This document shows, piece by piece, positions 16,441 through 26,220 of a stretch of DNA of 64,000 bases (the stretch's first letter is position 1; the number at the start of each line of letters is the position of its first letter). The DNA comes from Citricoccus zhacaiensis (GTDB lineage Bacteria > Actinomycetota > Actinomycetes > Actinomycetales > Micrococcaceae): contig NZ_BMLQ01000007.1 of the NCBI RefSeq assembly GCF_014645315.1, forward strand, positions 134,052 to 198,051, in the 5' to 3' direction. The notes beneath the pieces were generated by a model, which was not told the origin of the DNA, searched no databases, and was given only the letters and a program-made list of their open reading frames with translations. The position numbers were made by a program, and so were the translations under genes.

Positions 16441-17685
16441 ATGAAAAGGCAGTTCCCCCGGATCTCCGAGTTGCGCCCCTTGATGCAGTTCGGCCGCCCC
16501 GGCCTGGACCGGCGGGCCGCTCGTCTGGCCCGCGCCGCGGACATCGACGATCTGCGGACCCTCGCGCAGCGGCGGACCCCGCGCCCCGCCTTCGACTATG
16601 TGGACGGCGCTGCCGGCCAGGAGCTGACGGCCCGGCGCACGCGGGAGGCCTTCGCCTCCACGGAGATGCTGCCACGGATCCTGCACGGCACCGCCGCGGC
16701 GGACCTGAGTACGCCGATCGCCGGAGGCACCTCGGCGCTGCCTTTCGGCATCGCTCCGACGGGCTTCACCCGGTTCATGCACGCTGAGGGCGAGGACGGG
16801 GGAGCGGCCGCCGCGGCTGCCGCGGGGATCCCCTTCACCCTCTCCACCATGGGCACCCGTTCACTGGAGCAGGTCGCCGAGGTGAGCGACGCCGTCGCGA
16901 TGGAGCGGCATGGGTCCCCGGGCACCCGGTGGTTCCAGCTGTACCTCTGGAAGGACCGCCAGCGTTCGCTGGACCTGATCGAACGCGCTGCGGCGGCCGG
17001 CTTCGGCACGCTGATGGTGACGGTGGACACCCCGGTGGCGGGGAACCGCCTGCGGGACGTGCGCAACGGCATGACCATCCCGCCACGGCTCGGCCTCAAG
17101 ACCGTGCTGGATGCCAGCCACCGGCCCGAGTGGTGGTTCAACTTCCTGACCACCGACCCGCTGACCTTCGCCTCGCTCAGCACCTCGGCACAGGACCTGC
17201 AGTCCATCATCAGCAGCATGTTCGACCCCACGCTGTCCATCCGGGACCTGGAGTGGATCCGCAGCGTGTGGCCCGGCCGGCTGTTCGTCAAGGGCGTGCT
17301 GACCGCCGAGGACACCCGGCGCTCGCTGGATGCCGGAGCCGATGGGCTCGTGGTCTCCAACCACGGCGGTCGTCAGCTGGACCGGGCTCCCGTGTCCCTC
17401 AAGGCCCTGGCCGAAGTGCGCGCCGAGGCCGGCCCGGACGTGGAGATCATCCTGGACTCCGGCATCCTCACCGGATCGGACATCGTGGCGGCGCTGGCGC
17501 TGGGGGCGGACTTCACCCTCATCGGCCGGGCCTATCTGTACGGTCTCATGGCCGGCGGGCGGCAGGGCGTGGAACGGGCCATCGAGCTGCTCGCCGAGGA
17601 GACCCGGGTGGCGATGATGCTCATGGGTGCGGCCACGGTGGCGGACCTCCGGCGCGAGGGCCGGGTCCGCGCCCCCTGGCTCTGA
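16441..17685 (+). CDS. FMN-dependent alpha-hydroxy-acid oxidase/dehydrogenase (LldD-like)
   Basis: A 414-residue TIM-barrel flavoenzyme that oxidises an alpha-hydroxy acid such as L-lactate or glycolate to the keto acid. Signature stretches: AFDYVDGAAGQE near residue 55, PTGFTRFMHAEGE, the active-site SNHGGRQLDRAP with catalytic His308, and LILDSG-type FMN phosphate site (EIILDSGILTGSD) with GRAYLYGLMAGG. The open frame extends upstream, but ATG 16441 after GGAAGGA is the natural start. Followed by a zinc alcohol dehydrogenase after 124 bases. Whether the substrate is lactate or another hydroxy acid cannot be settled by eye. Confidence 0.92.
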   Translation: MKRQFPRISELRPLMQFGRPGLDRRAARLARAADIDDLRTLAQRRTPRPAFDYVDGAAGQELTARRTREAFASTEMLPRILHGTAAADLSTPIAGGTSALPFGIAPTGFTRFMHAEGEDGGAAAAAAAGIPFTLSTMGTRSLEQVAEVSDAVAMERHGSPGTRWFQLYLWKDRQRSLDLIERAAAAGFGTLMVTVDTPVAGNRLRDVRNGMTIPPRLGLKTVLDASHRPEWWFNFLTTDPLTFASLSTSAQDLQSIISSMFDPTLSIRDLEWIRSVWPGRLFVKGVLTAEDTRRSLDAGADGLVVSNHGGRQLDRAPVSLKALAEVRAEAGPDVEIILDSGILTGSDIVAALALGADFTLIGRAYLYGLMAGGRQGVERAIELLAEETRVAMMLMGAATVADLRREGRVRAPWL

Positions 17686-17809
17686 CGGTCACGGTCTCCT
17701 CGGCTGGTATCGCGGGGTGAGAAGAACTCTTGCGCCGTGCCGTCGGCGGCGTGTAGGACTCGTCAGAGTGGTCACCGGACCATGCCCAACCCGCTTTTCA
17801 GGAGGACCC

Positions 17810-18853
17810 GTGCGTGCCGTCGTGTTTGAGAACTACCAGACCTTCCCCGAGCTCAAGGACGTCGAGAAGCCCGTTCCCGGTCCCGGCGAGGTCCTGCTCA
17901 AGGTGGCCGGAGCGGGAGCCTGTCACTCCGACGTTGCGATCTTCCAGGACTTCACGGAGGGAGCCCCGGGCGCCCAGAGGCCGGAGTTCACCCTGGGCCA
18001 TGAGAACTCCGGCTGGATCGAGGAACTCGGCCCTGGCGTGGAAGGTCTGAACAAGGGGGATGCCTACCTCGTCTACGGGCCCATCGGGTGCCAACACTGC
18101 CGGGCTTGCTCGCGCGGCCAGGACACCTACTGCGAGAACGCCGCCACGATGCCGTACATGGGGGTGGGACTCGGGCGCGACGGCGGGATGGCCGAGTACG
18201 TGCGCGTGCCGGCCCGCAACCTGGTCCCCCTGGGCGACGCCGACCCGGTGGCCGCGGCATCCCTCTCCGACGCCGGGCTCACCCCGTACCACGCCATCAA
18301 GCTGGCCCTGCCGCACCTCAACGGTGGCGGCAAGTACGCCCTGGTCATCGGCCTGGGCGGGCTGGGCCTGCTCGGCGTGCAGATCCTCAAGGCCCTCACC
18401 GGGGCCACCGTGATCGCCACGGACATGAAGCCTGAGGCGATGGCCGAGGCCGAGAGGCTCGGCGCCGTCACGGTGCCCGGCGGCGAAGGCCAGATCGAGC
18501 GGATCCGCGAGATCACCGGCGGCCGAGGCGTGGACGCGGCCTTCGACTTCGTGGGCGTGGCTCCGACCGTGAAGACGGCCATGGAGTCCACGGCCCGCCA
18601 GGGCCGCTGCACCATCGTGGGGATCGCGGGCGGGTCCTATGACTGGTCCTTCTTCACCGCCCCCTATGAGGTGGAGCTGACCAGCACCTACTGGGGCACC
18701 ATCGAGGAGCTCTACGAGGTGGTCGACCTGTTCAAGGCCGGCCAACTGGAGCCGATGTACACCACGTACCCCATGGACCGCGCCCTCGAGGCCTACCAGG
18801 CCCTGGTGGACGGGAAGATCTCCGGCCGCGCCGTCGTCGTGCCACATTCCTGA
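17810..18853 (+). CDS. Zinc-dependent alcohol dehydrogenase, NAD(P)-linked
   Basis: A 347-residue medium-chain dehydrogenase. The catalytic zinc ligands are Cys38 (GACHSD) and His64-Glu65 (LGHENSG). The structural zinc is held by Cys94, Cys97, Cys100 and Cys108 (GCQHCRACSRGQDTYC). The cofactor site is GLGGLG at 181-186, followed by an acidic residue after strand 2 (ATDMK), which favours NAD(H). The start is a GTG at 17810 with AGGAGG 4 bases upstream. It oxidises an alcohol or reduces an aldehyde in the cytosol; the related family includes secondary-alcohol and aryl-alcohol dehydrogenases. A possible own promoter is TTGCGC-18-TAGGAC at 17730-17759. Confidence 0.94.
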   Translation: MRAVVFENYQTFPELKDVEKPVPGPGEVLLKVAGAGACHSDVAIFQDFTEGAPGAQRPEFTLGHENSGWIEELGPGVEGLNKGDAYLVYGPIGCQHCRACSRGQDTYCENAATMPYMGVGLGRDGGMAEYVRVPARNLVPLGDADPVAAASLSDAGLTPYHAIKLALPHLNGGGKYALVIGLGGLGLLGVQILKALTGATVIATDMKPEAMAEAERLGAVTVPGGEGQIERIREITGGRGVDAAFDFVGVAPTVKTAMESTARQGRCTIVGIAGGSYDWSFFTAPYEVELTSTYWGTIEELYEVVDLFKAGQLEPMYTTYPMDRALEAYQALVDGKISGRAVVVPHS

Positions 18854-18863
18854 CGCCCCGGGT

Positions 18864-18928
18864 GATCAGTTGCGGGATTCCGACCCGGTCCGGGCTCGGA
18901 CCACTGGGGTGGAACCCCGCAACTGATC
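18864..18928. repeat. Palindromic repeat, copy 1 (18-bp arms)
   Basis: The left arm 18864-18881 (GATCAGTTGCGGGATTCC) and the right arm 18911-18928 are inverted copies matching at 17 of 18 positions, around a 29-base GC-rich loop. It lies 10 bases after the alcohol dehydrogenase stop and could end transcription. Related elements occur at 53372-53435 and 54535-54594, so it belongs to a dispersed REP-like family rather than being a unique terminator. Confidence 0.7.
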
Positions 18929-18962
18929 GCTCGACCCGGACGGCTTCGCACCTCCCACGGAA

Positions 18963-18977
18963 GATTGTTGAACAATC
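18963..18977. promoter_or_regulatory. GntR/FCD operator 1 in the pxpA promoter
   Basis: GATTGTTGAACAATC is a perfect 7-1-7 palindrome. Its core TTGTTGAACAA fits the FadR/FCD-subfamily consensus TNGTNNNACNA. It contains TTGAAC, which with CATGCT 17 bases downstream could be the promoter, so a bound repressor would block the -35. Two near-identical sites lie at 26182 and 26206. Confidence 0.75.
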
Positions 18978-19030
18978 GCTGACTGTGGGGCATGCTGGGG
19001 TGACCATGAAGAGAGACGGAGGTCACCACC

Positions 19031-19807
19031 GTGAACGCACAGGGCAGCACCGCACAGATCGACCTGAACAGTGACGTCGGCGAGTCCTTCGGCTCGTACA
19101 CCCTGGGCGACGACGCCGCGATCTTCCGCTCGGTGTCCTCCGCGAACGTCGCCTGTGGCTTCCACGGCGGCGACCCGTCGGTGATCGCGCAGACCTGCCG
19201 GGATGCCGCGGCGGCGGGGATCACGGTCGGGGCGCACGTGGCCTACCGGGATCTGGCCGGCTTCGGCCGCCGGTTCCTCGACTGCTCGCCCACTGAACTG
19301 GCCGACGACGTCCTGTACCAGATCGGCGCCCTGGAGGCGATGGCCCATGCGGCCGGGACCGCCGTCCGGTACGTCAAGCCGCACGGTGCGCTGTACAACA
19401 CGATCGTCCACCATACCGTGCACGCCAGAGCCGTGGTGGACGCCGTCAAGGCCTACGATCCCGAGCTGCCGCTCCTCCTGCTGCCGGGAGCCGTGGCCGC
19501 CGAGATCGCCTCGGCCGAGGGGATGCGCGTGGTGACGGAGGCCTTCGCCGACCGCGCCTACACCCCGGAGGGAACCCTGGTCTCCCGCCGTGAGCCCGGC
19601 GCCGTCCTCCACGACGAGGAGCTGGTCGCCGAGCGCATGGTCCGGCTCGCCACCGAGGGGACGCTGACCGCCGTGGACGGCACCGAGATCCGCGTGGAGG
19701 CAGCCAGCATCTGCGTTCACAGCGACACTCCCGGGGCGGTGGCGATGGCGGCCGCCGTCCGGGCCGGCCTCGAGGGGGCCGGGGTGCGAATCGGCTCCTT
19801 CGCGTGA
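19031..19807 (+). CDS. pxpA: 5-oxoprolinase subunit A (LamB/YcsF family)
   Basis: A 258-residue protein of the LamB/YcsF family, one of three subunits of the ATP-dependent bacterial 5-oxoprolinase that opens 5-oxo-L-proline (pyroglutamate) to L-glutamate. Diagnostic stretches: [56 protein letters not shown] and [18 protein letters not shown] 19031 is preceded by GGAGG with an 8-base spacer. The stop overlaps the GTG of the next gene (GTGA), so A and the BC fusion are made together. The promoter carries a GntR-type operator at 18963-18977. Confidence 0.96.
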   Translation: MNAQGSTAQIDLNSDVGESFGSYTLGDDAAIFRSVSSANVACGFHGGDPSVIAQTCRDAAAAGITVGAHVAYRDLAGFGRRFLDCSPTELADDVLYQIGALEAMAHAAGTAVRYVKPHGALYNTIVHHTVHARAVVDAVKAYDPELPLLLLPGAVAAEIASAEGMRVVTEAFADRAYTPEGTLVSRREPGAVLHDEELVAERMVRLATEGTLTAVDGTEIRVEAASICVHSDTPGAVAMAAAVRAGLEGAGVRIGSFA

Positions 19808-21567
19808 GCGGAACCGCACCCGGCACCCACCGCGCGGTGGCAGGCGCCAGCCCGCGCGGAATCCGCTGGTCCGGCACTCGGGCCTTCCTCCTCGAGTGCG
19901 GGTCCCTGGCCGACGTCGTGGCGTTGCACGCCCGCCTCACCTCCGAACCGTTGCCAGGACAGATCGAGGCCCTGGCCGCCGCCGAGACCCTGGCGCTGTC
20001 CTTCACCCATCGCGGGGCGGCCCTGTCCGCCGCGGAGGTCCTGCGCAGGTGGGGCCCCGTGGAGGGTGACGTGCAGACGGGCGGCCTGGTGGAGATCGAG
20101 GTCGTCTACGACGGCGAGGACCTGGACGAGGTCGGCGAACTGACCGGTCTGGGCCGGGACGGGCTCATCCGCTGGCATACCGGGACCGTATGGATCGGGG
20201 CCTTCGGCGGCTTCGCCCCCGGCTTCACCTACCTGGTGCCGGCGGACGGCCGGGCTGACAACTCGGCTGACAACCCGGCGGACGGCCGGGCAGAGGATCG
20301 GGTACCGGACCGCACCCTGGACATCCCCCGCCGCGACAGCCCCCGCACCACGGTCCCGGCCGGCTCGGTCGCCTTGGCCGGACGCTTCTCCGCCGTCTAC
20401 CCCCGGACCTCCCCGGGCGGCTGGCAACTGATCGGCCGCACCAACGCCACCCTGTGGGACCTGGATCGTTCCGAGCCCGCGCTGGTGGCCCCGGGGGACC
20501 GCGTCCGCTACCGTGCCGTCCGCGAGCACGCGCGCATCAGCGCGGAAGGAAACACAGGCCCCGGCACGACGCCGGCCGGCACCACGGCCCCCGGCACCGG
20601 TCCCGCGGTGGTCATCGAACACCCCGGACTGCAGTCCCTCATCCAGGATCTGGGCCGCCCGGGCCACGGCGATCTCGGGGTCTCCGCCGCCGGTGCCGCG
20701 GACGTGGATTCGGCCCGGCAGGCCAACCGGATCGTGGGCAACGCCCCGGCGGCGGCCGTGATCGAGACGCTGCTCGGCGGACTGCGGCTGCGCGCACGCG
20801 GACACCAGGTCCTGGCGCTGGCCGGTGCGGAGGCCCCGGCGGTCATCACGGCCATCGCCGGAGGGCTGCCTGCCGACCGGGTCGTGGCCCATCGGGCACC
20901 CTTCGCCCTCTATGACGGGGAGACCCTCGAGATCGGCGAGCCCACGGCCGGGCTGCGCACTTACGTGGCCGTGCGCGGAGGTCTGGAGGCCGACGTCGTG
21001 CTCGGCAGCCGCTCGACGGACACGATGTCCGGGCTCGGGCCCGCCCCACTGGTCGCCGGCACCGACATCGCGGTGGGCACGGGGCCGCGCTGTGCCGCCG
21101 TCGGGAGCGCTGAAACGCCGTTGCGCCCGATGCCGCGGGCCGAGGCGACGACCGAGTTGCGCGTGGTTCCCGGTCCCCGCGACGACTGGTTCGGCCCGGC
21201 CGGGCTGGACCGGCTGGCCGTCCAGGACTGGCTCGTGACCGACCAGTCCAACCGCATCGGCGTGCGGCTCGCAGTGGCCCCGGGCGGGACGTCGCATGCC
21301 GGCAAGCCCCTCGAGCGGATCAGGGACGGTGAATTGGCCAGCGAGGGAGCCGTGACCGGGGCGCTGCAGGTGCCGCCGTCCGGGCTGCCCGTGCTGTTCC
21401 TGGCCGATCATCCCGTCACCGGCGGCTATCCCGTGATCGGGGTCGTGGTTCCGGAGGACCTGACCCTGGCCGCCCAGCTGCCCCCCGGGGCACGTGTCCG
21501 CTTCGTGCTGACCACCCCGTCCGAGACCATCCCGTCCGAGACCGTCCCCGAGAGGACTGATCCATGA
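19804..21567 (+). CDS. Fused 5-oxoprolinase subunits B and C (AHS1-AHS2; KipI-KipA type)
   Basis: A 587-residue fusion. The N-terminal half (about 15-245) is the AHS1/PxpB domain ([14 protein letters not shown], then [14 protein letters not shown] and [15 protein letters not shown]). The C-terminal half (about 265-570) is the AHS2/PxpC domain ([35 protein letters not shown], and SNRIGVRLA). A low-complexity insertion of repeated [17 protein letters not shown] units sits in domain B after TYLVPA. Together with PxpA it forms the pyroglutamate hydrolase. AHS1/AHS2 domains are also the core of the carboxyltransferase part of urea carboxylase, which matters because the next gene encodes biotin carboxylase plus BCCP. 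Overlaps its neighbours by 4 bases at both ends. Confidence 0.93.
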   Translation: MSGTAPGTHRAVAGASPRGIRWSGTRAFLLECGSLADVVALHARLTSEPLPGQIEALAAAETLALSFTHRGAALSAAEVLRRWGPVEGDVQTGGLVEIEVVYDGEDLDEVGELTGLGRDGLIRWHTGTVWIGAFGGFAPGFTYLVPADGRADNSADNPADGRAEDRVPDRTLDIPRRDSPRTTVPAGSVALAGRFSAVYPRTSPGGWQLIGRTNATLWDLDRSEPALVAPGDRVRYRAVREHARISAEGNTGPGTTPAGTTAPGTGPAVVIEHPGLQSLIQDLGRPGHGDLGVSAAGAADVDSARQANRIVGNAPAAAVIETLLGGLRLRARGHQVLALAGAEAPAVITAIAGGLPADRVVAHRAPFALYDGETLEIGEPTAGLRTYVAVRGGLEADVVLGSRSTDTMSGLGPAPLVAGTDIAVGTGPRCAAVGSAETPLRPMPRAEATTELRVVPGPRDDWFGPAGLDRLAVQDWLVTDQSNRIGVRLAVAPGGTSHAGKPLERIRDGELASEGAVTGALQVPPSGLPVLFLADHPVTGGYPVIGVVVPEDLTLAAQLPPGARVRFVLTTPSETIPSETVPERTDP

Positions 21568-23339
21568 GCCCACACCGAACCCTGACCAAGGTCCTGATCG
21601 CCAACCGCGGGGAGATCGCCGTGCGCGTGGCCCGCGCCTGCACGGATGCCGGACTCACCTCCGTGGCCGTGTACTCGGATCCGGATGCGGACGCGATGCA
21701 CGTGCACCTCGCCGACGAGGCCTATGCGCTGGAGGGCACCTCCGCCGCGGAGACCTACCTGGACATCGGCAGACTGCTCGAGATCGCCCGGCGTTCCGGG
21801 GCTGATGCCGTGCACCCGGGCTACGGCTTCCTGTCCGAGAACGCGGATTTCGCCGAGGCCGTGATGGAGGCCGGGTTGACCTGGATCGGTCCCTCCCCAG
21901 CGGCGATCCGTGCCCTCGGGGACAAGGTCTCCGCCCGGAAGATCGCCATCAACGCCGGGGCGCCCCTGGTCCCGGGAACCGATGGGCCGGCGGAGGACGC
22001 CGCTCAGGTGCGGGCCTTCGCCGAGGAGCACGGCCTGCCGGTGGCCATCAAGGCCGCCTTCGGCGGTGGCGGCCGCGGTATGAAGATCGTGCACCGGATG
22101 GAGGAGGTGGAGTCCGCCTTCGACTCCGCCGTGCGGGAGGCCGTGGCGGCCTTCGGCCGTGGCGAGTGCTTCGTGGAGCGGTTCCTGGAGAAGCCGCGGC
22201 ACGTGGAGGCACAGGTGCTGGCGGACACCCACGGCACCGTGGTGGTGGTCGGCACCCGGGACTGCTCCCTGCAACGCCGGAACCAGAAGCTCGTGGAGGA
22301 AGCCCCCGCCCCGTTCTTGACGACGGAGCAGCTCGAACGCATCCATGCCTCCGCGAAGGCCATCTGCCGCGAGGCGGGCTATACCGGCGCCGGGACGGTC
22401 GAGTACCTGGTGGCCCCGGACGGGCTGATCTCCTTCCTCGAGGTCAACACCCGCCTCCAGGTGGAGCACCCCGTCACCGAGGAGACCACGGGAGTGGACC
22501 TGGTCCGTGAGCAGTTCAGAATCGCCGCGGGGGAGCGGCTCTCCCTGAGCGAGGATCCGGCCCCGCGCGGCCATGCTCTCGAGTTCCGGCTCAACGCCGA
22601 GGACCCGGCCCTGGGCTTCCTGCCCTCCCCGGGGACGGTCGAGGCCTTCGAGGCGCCCACCGGTGCAGGAGTCCGCGTGGACACCGGTGTGCGCTCGGGA
22701 TCCACCGTTCCGGCCGAGTACGACTCGCTGCTCGCCAAGCTCATCGTCTGGGGAGAGGACCGTCAGCAGGCGATCCGGCGGGCACGGATGGCCCTGGGCG
22801 AACTGGCCATCCGCGGCCTGCCGACCGTGGTCCCGTTCCATCAGGCCGTCCTGGACCACCCGGATTTCACCTCGCAGGATGGGCTCGGCGTCCACACGAC
22901 CTGGATCGAGTCGGCCTTCGCCGCGGACCTGGAGGCCTCGCCCTACCTGGCCGCCGCCACGCCCGGGGCTGAACGCACCGAGATGACCGTGACCGTGGAC
23001 GGCAAGGCCGTCAGCCTCGGCCTGCCCGCCGAATTGGTTCGTGCGCTGCGCAGTGGCGGCCGCGGCGGCAGCGGGGACACCGCCGGGAGCGACGGTGGAC
23101 CGGGACTCGTCCCGGAAGGCAAGCGGGCCGGCGTCGTCCCCGCCCCGATGAACGGCACCGTGGTGACGTGGCTCGTGGAGGACGGGGCCGAGGTGGCCGC
23201 CGGGGAGGACCTGGTGGTGCTGGAGGCGATGAAGATGGAGACCGCCGTGCCCGCGCCGGCGGCCGGTGTCTTCACCCGCGCCGGGCTCAAGCCGGGCAAC
23301 CCGGTGAAGCGCGGGCAGGAACTGGGTCGCCTTGACTGA
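21564..23339 (+). CDS. Biotin carboxylase-BCCP fusion (AccA3/AccC-like)
   Basis: A 591-residue protein. Residues 1-450 are biotin carboxylase with an ATP-grasp fold ([62 protein letters not shown]). Residues 515-591 form a biotinyl carrier domain with AMKM, where Lys557 is the biotin site. It would charge biotin with CO2 from bicarbonate and ATP. The carboxyltransferase subunits usually paired with such proteins are absent; instead it overlaps the pxpBC stop by 4 bases (ATGA). A dedicated role with the AHS1/AHS2 proteins, analogous to urea carboxylase, is an inference. A general acyl-CoA carboxylase subunit is the alternative. Confidence 0.93.
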   Translation: MSPHRTLTKVLIANRGEIAVRVARACTDAGLTSVAVYSDPDADAMHVHLADEAYALEGTSAAETYLDIGRLLEIARRSGADAVHPGYGFLSENADFAEAVMEAGLTWIGPSPAAIRALGDKVSARKIAINAGAPLVPGTDGPAEDAAQVRAFAEEHGLPVAIKAAFGGGGRGMKIVHRMEEVESAFDSAVREAVAAFGRGECFVERFLEKPRHVEAQVLADTHGTVVVVGTRDCSLQRRNQKLVEEAPAPFLTTEQLERIHASAKAICREAGYTGAGTVEYLVAPDGLISFLEVNTRLQVEHPVTEETTGVDLVREQFRIAAGERLSLSEDPAPRGHALEFRLNAEDPALGFLPSPGTVEAFEAPTGAGVRVDTGVRSGSTVPAEYDSLLAKLIVWGEDRQQAIRRARMALGELAIRGLPTVVPFHQAVLDHPDFTSQDGLGVHTTWIESAFAADLEASPYLAAATPGAERTEMTVTVDGKAVSLGLPAELVRALRSGGRGGSGDTAGSDGGPGLVPEGKRAGVVPAPMNGTVVTWLVEDGAEVAAGEDLVVLEAMKMETAVPAPAAGVFTRAGLKPGNPVKRGQELGRLD

Positions 23340-24024
23340 GCCCTCAGCACCAACGCCGGCACCGGCACACACGGCGCGTGCCGCGCACGCGCACACGGGG
23401 GCGTGGGCGGCGCAGGTCCTGCGCACCAGGATCTCCCGCGGTGAGTTGTTGCCCGGGGCCAAGCTGGCGGAGCAGGGGCTCGCCGCCGAGCTGGCCGTCT
23501 CCCGGAACACCCTGCGCGAGGCCTTCGGGACGCTGGCGGACGAGCTGATCGTCGAACGGCTGCCCAACCGGGGAGTCTTCGTCGCCGAGCCGGATGCGGA
23601 GGACATCCGGGAGATCTACCGAATCCGCCGCATGATCGAGCCGGCCGCCCTGCTCTGGGGGGAGCTGACCGCACCGGCGCTGGCCGAGCTGGACGAGATC
23701 GTCCGGCGCGCGCTCGCCGCCCTCGCGGCCGGTGACGTCCCCGGCATGGCGGACGCGAACCAGCAACTGCACGGGGTGATCGTGGCGATGGCCGGCTCGC
23801 CGACCCTGTCCACGGTCATGGACCGGACGCTGGCCCGGATGCGGCTGGTGTTCTACCGGATGTCCGATGCCCCCGATTTCCACTCCGGGTACGCCGAGCA
23901 CAACCGTGACCTGGTCCGGATGCTGCGGGACGGCCGCCGCGAGGAGGCCGCCGCCGCCCTGCGGACGTATCTGGACACCGCCGAGGCGGAACTGTTGGAC
24001 CACCTGGACCGCCGGGGCCTCTGA
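23332..24024 (+). CDS. GntR family regulator, FCD subfamily (pyroglutamate cluster regulator)
   Basis: A 230-residue regulator. It has an N-terminal winged helix (about 18-85; [49 protein letters not shown]) and an all-helical FCD effector domain (about 95-225; the conserved [13 protein letters not shown] and the metal-site His/Asp pattern [18 protein letters not shown]). It starts at a TTG at 23332, 8 bases before the carboxylase stop, with CAGGA upstream, so it is the last gene of the operon. FCD proteins bind TNGTNNNACNA-type palindromes. The three TTGTTSAACAA sites at 18963, 26182 and 26206 are its likely targets, making it local and autoregulatory. Ligand probably 5-oxoproline or a related compound. 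Confidence 0.93.
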   Translation: MTEPSAPTPAPAHTARAAHAHTGAWAAQVLRTRISRGELLPGAKLAEQGLAAELAVSRNTLREAFGTLADELIVERLPNRGVFVAEPDAEDIREIYRIRRMIEPAALLWGELTAPALAELDEIVRRALAALAAGDVPGMADANQQLHGVIVAMAGSPTLSTVMDRTLARMRLVFYRMSDAPDFHSGYAEHNRDLVRMLRDGRREEAAAALRTYLDTAEAELLDHLDRRGL

Positions 24025-24051
24025 CCCGGCCGGCAGATCCGGCCCGAGCGT

Positions 24052-24077
24052 TGACCCCGGCGCGTCCGCCGGGGTCA
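24052..24077. terminator. Bidirectional terminator between the two arms of the pyroglutamate island
   Basis: TGACCCCGGCG and CGCCGGGGTCA form a perfect 11-bp stem with a 4-base loop. It separates the rightward pxp-GntR operon from the leftward cyclase gene and overlaps the latter's stop codon. Confidence 0.8.
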
Positions 24078-24863
24078 GGGCACCAGGTAGTCGGAATCCC
24101 GAGCGTCGGTGATGAGCATGTGCCCGGGCGCGTGGCCGATCGCCAGCGGGGGCCGCGACTCCATGACGGCCGCCTGTGGGGTCACGCCGCAGGCCCAGAA
24201 GACCGGGATATGACCGGCTGGGATCTCCACCGGGTCTCCGAAGTCCGGGCGGGACAGGTCCTCGATCCCGAGTTCGTGCGGTGACCCCACGTGTACGGGA
24301 GCCCCATGGACCGCGGGGTAGCGGGAGGTGATCCGGACGGCGTCGGCCACCTGGGACGCCGGGACCGGCCGCATCGAGACGACCAGTGGCCCGGCCAGGT
24401 TCCCGGCCGGGGCGCATCGGGTCGAGGTGCGGTACATCGGCACGTTCACCCCTTGCTGCTGATGGGCCACCGGCACGCCACCGGCCACCAGCGCCGCCTC
24501 GAAGGTGAAGGAGCAGCCGACGATGAACGTCACGAGGTCGTCCCGCCACCAGTCGGTGATCTCGGTCGGCTCCGCCACCGGGACCCCGTCCTCGTAGACC
24601 ACGTACCGCGGGACGTCCGTGCGGATGTCGCCGCCGGTCAGCAGGTCCGAGGTGACCTGGCCGGCGTCGAGCACGCCGAGCAGGGGCATGGGCTTGGGGT
24701 TGCGCTGGGCGAACAGCAGCAGGTCGAAGGCGTGGGACGCCGGGACGATGATCAGGTTGGCCTGGGCATAGCCGGCGGAGATGCCCGACGTCGGCCGTAC
24801 CAGCCCGGCGCGGAAGCGCGCCCGGGCCTCGGCGGGGGAGAGGGTGGAGAGGTTCTCGGTCAT
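24075..24863 (-). CDS. DUF1445/UPF0317 family, D-glutamate cyclase-like
   Basis: A 262-residue soluble protein of the YcsI/DUF1445 family (putative hydro-lyase). Conserved stretches: [58 protein letters not shown] and the C-terminal [13 protein letters not shown]...[12 protein letters not shown]. The same family forms part of the mammalian D-glutamate cyclase, which makes 5-oxo-D-proline from D-glutamate. In Bacillus subtilis ycsI sits with ycsF (pxpA), ycsG and kipI/kipA, the same set as here. ATG 24863 with GGAG upstream; the open frame further upstream belongs to the transporter's antisense. Read with the NRAMP-like gene (gap of 5 bases). Confidence 0.9.
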   Translation of the reverse strand: MTENLSTLSPAEARARFRAGLVRPTSGISAGYAQANLIIVPASHAFDLLLFAQRNPKPMPLLGVLDAGQVTSDLLTGGDIRTDVPRYVVYEDGVPVAEPTEITDWWRDDLVTFIVGCSFTFEAALVAGGVPVAHQQQGVNVPMYRTSTRCAPAGNLAGPLVVSMRPVPASQVADAVRITSRYPAVHGAPVHVGSPHELGIEDLSRPDFGDPVEIPAGHIPVFWACGVTPQAAVMESRPPLAIGHAPGHMLITDARDSDYLVP

Positions 24864-24868
24864 AGGGT

Positions 24869-26122
24869 TCAGGCTCCGGTCAGCAGCTCGATGGCGGGGG
24901 CGAAGGAATAGACGGCCAGGAACACCGTTACCACCCAGGCCATCACCCCGATGACGATGAGCCACACGGGGTAGCGGTAGCCGCCCAACAGGTCCCGGCG
25001 GCGCAGGGCGACCCACAGCAGCACGGCGAAGCCGATGGGCAGGATCAGGCCGTTGAACGCCCCCGCGAAGACCAGCAGGGTCTGGGGAGCCTGACCCAGG
25101 AAGGCGTAGATCACGGCACAGACGGCGATGAAGGCCACGGTGAGCAGGTTGCGGCGGCGGGGGTTGCCGTCCGTCCTCGTGATGAAGGAGATCGAGGTGT
25201 AGGAGGCGCCGATCACCGAGGTCACCGAGGCGGCCCACAGGATCACGCCGAACATCCGCAGCCCGATCTCGCCGGCGGCGTGCTGGAACCCCTCGGCCGC
25301 CTGGTTGTCACTGGTCAGTGCCACGCCGCCGGCCACCACGCCGAGGATCGCCAGGAACAGCAGCACGCGCATGACACCGGTGACGATGATGCCGAGGACG
25401 GAGGTGCGGGTGATCTCCTTCACGGCACCCGGGCCGCGGATGCCCGAATCGATCATGCGGTGGGCGCCGGCGTAGGTGATGTAGCCGCCCACGGTCCCGC
25501 CCACCAGGGTGGTGATGACCAGGATGTCCACGGTCTCCGGCATGACCGTGTTCCTCAGGGCCTCTCCGACGGGCGGCGCGGCGACGACGGCCACATAGAG
25601 CATGAGCAGGATCATCACGGCACCGAGCATCACGACGATTCGGTCCAGGGCCATGCCGGCCCGCTTGGACAGGAAGATCAGGATGGCGACCACCGCGGAG
25701 ACCACGCCGCCGATCTTCGGGTCCACGCCGAGCATGGCATTGGCCCCGAGGCCGGTCCCGGCGATGTTGCCGATGTTGAAGACCAGGCCGCCGGCGAAGA
25801 CCAGGGCCGCGAGCAACCAGCCGATGCCCGGCAGGACCTTGTTGCCGAGTTCCTGGGCGCGCAGTCCGGAGATGCCGATGATGCGCCAGACGTTCAGCTG
25901 GACGGCGATGTCCACGAGGATCGAGATCAGGATGGCGAAGGCGAAGGCAGCGCCGAGCTGGACCGTGAACGTCGTGGTCTGGGTGATGAAGCCCGGCCCG
26001 ATGGCGCTGGTCGCCATGAGGAACATGGCACCGAGCAGGGCCGTGCGCTGGGCGTTTCTCGGACGCCGTTTCCGAGCTGCCGGGGCGTTCGCGAGTGCGG
26101 GATCCTGCATGGGTTCCGTCAT
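24869..26122 (-). CDS. NRAMP-like transporter (YcsG group)
   Basis: A 417-residue integral membrane protein with about 11 helices of the NRAMP fold. The TM1 segment reads [14 protein letters not shown], and so lacks the metal-binding DPGN motif of true Mn/Fe NRAMP carriers. The TM6 region reads [14 protein letters not shown] instead of the metal-site MPH motif. This is the pattern of the YcsG-type branch found beside 5-oxoprolinase genes, suggesting an organic-acid substrate such as 5-oxoproline rather than a metal. ATG 26122 follows GGAAGGA. Two GntR-type operators lie about 60-100 bases upstream, and a promoter TTGCCA-16-TGTAGT spans one of them. Confidence 0.88.
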   Translation of the reverse strand: MTEPMQDPALANAPAARKRRPRNAQRTALLGAMFLMATSAIGPGFITQTTTFTVQLGAAFAFAILISILVDIAVQLNVWRIIGISGLRAQELGNKVLPGIGWLLAALVFAGGLVFNIGNIAGTGLGANAMLGVDPKIGGVVSAVVAILIFLSKRAGMALDRIVVMLGAVMILLMLYVAVVAAPPVGEALRNTVMPETVDILVITTLVGGTVGGYITYAGAHRMIDSGIRGPGAVKEITRTSVLGIIVTGVMRVLLFLAILGVVAGGVALTSDNQAAEGFQHAAGEIGLRMFGVILWAASVTSVIGASYTSISFITRTDGNPRRRNLLTVAFIAVCAVIYAFLGQAPQTLLVFAGAFNGLILPIGFAVLLWVALRRRDLLGGYRYPVWLIVIGVMAWVVTVFLAVYSFAPAIELLTGA

Positions 26123-26181
26123 GGGGTCCTTCCAGGGGGCGCGTGATGCGGGTCACCGATCGAATCTGTGGGAACACTACA

Positions 26182-26196
26182 GGTTGTTCAACAATC
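26182..26196. promoter_or_regulatory. GntR/FCD operator 2 in the transporter promoter
   Basis: GGTTGTTCAACAATC matches operator 1 (read on the opposite strand) at 14 of 15 positions; core TTGTTCAACAA. On the minus strand it lies in the spacer between TTGCCA and TGTAGT, where a bound regulator would cover the promoter. Confidence 0.75.
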
Positions 26197-26205
26197 CTGG
26201 CAATG

Positions 26206-26220
26206 CATTGTTCAACAATC
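26206..26220. promoter_or_regulatory. GntR/FCD operator 3 in the transporter promoter
   Basis: CATTGTTCAACAATC, again 14 of 15 matches to operator 1. Its centre is 24 bp from that of operator 2, a little over two helical turns, which would allow paired dimers to contact each other. Confidence 0.75.

Noticed and set aside
18864-18928. Treating the 18-bp inverted repeat simply as the alcohol dehydrogenase terminator.
   Set aside because: Related sequences occur at two other loci, one of them between divergent gene starts, so it is better called a repeat that may also terminate.
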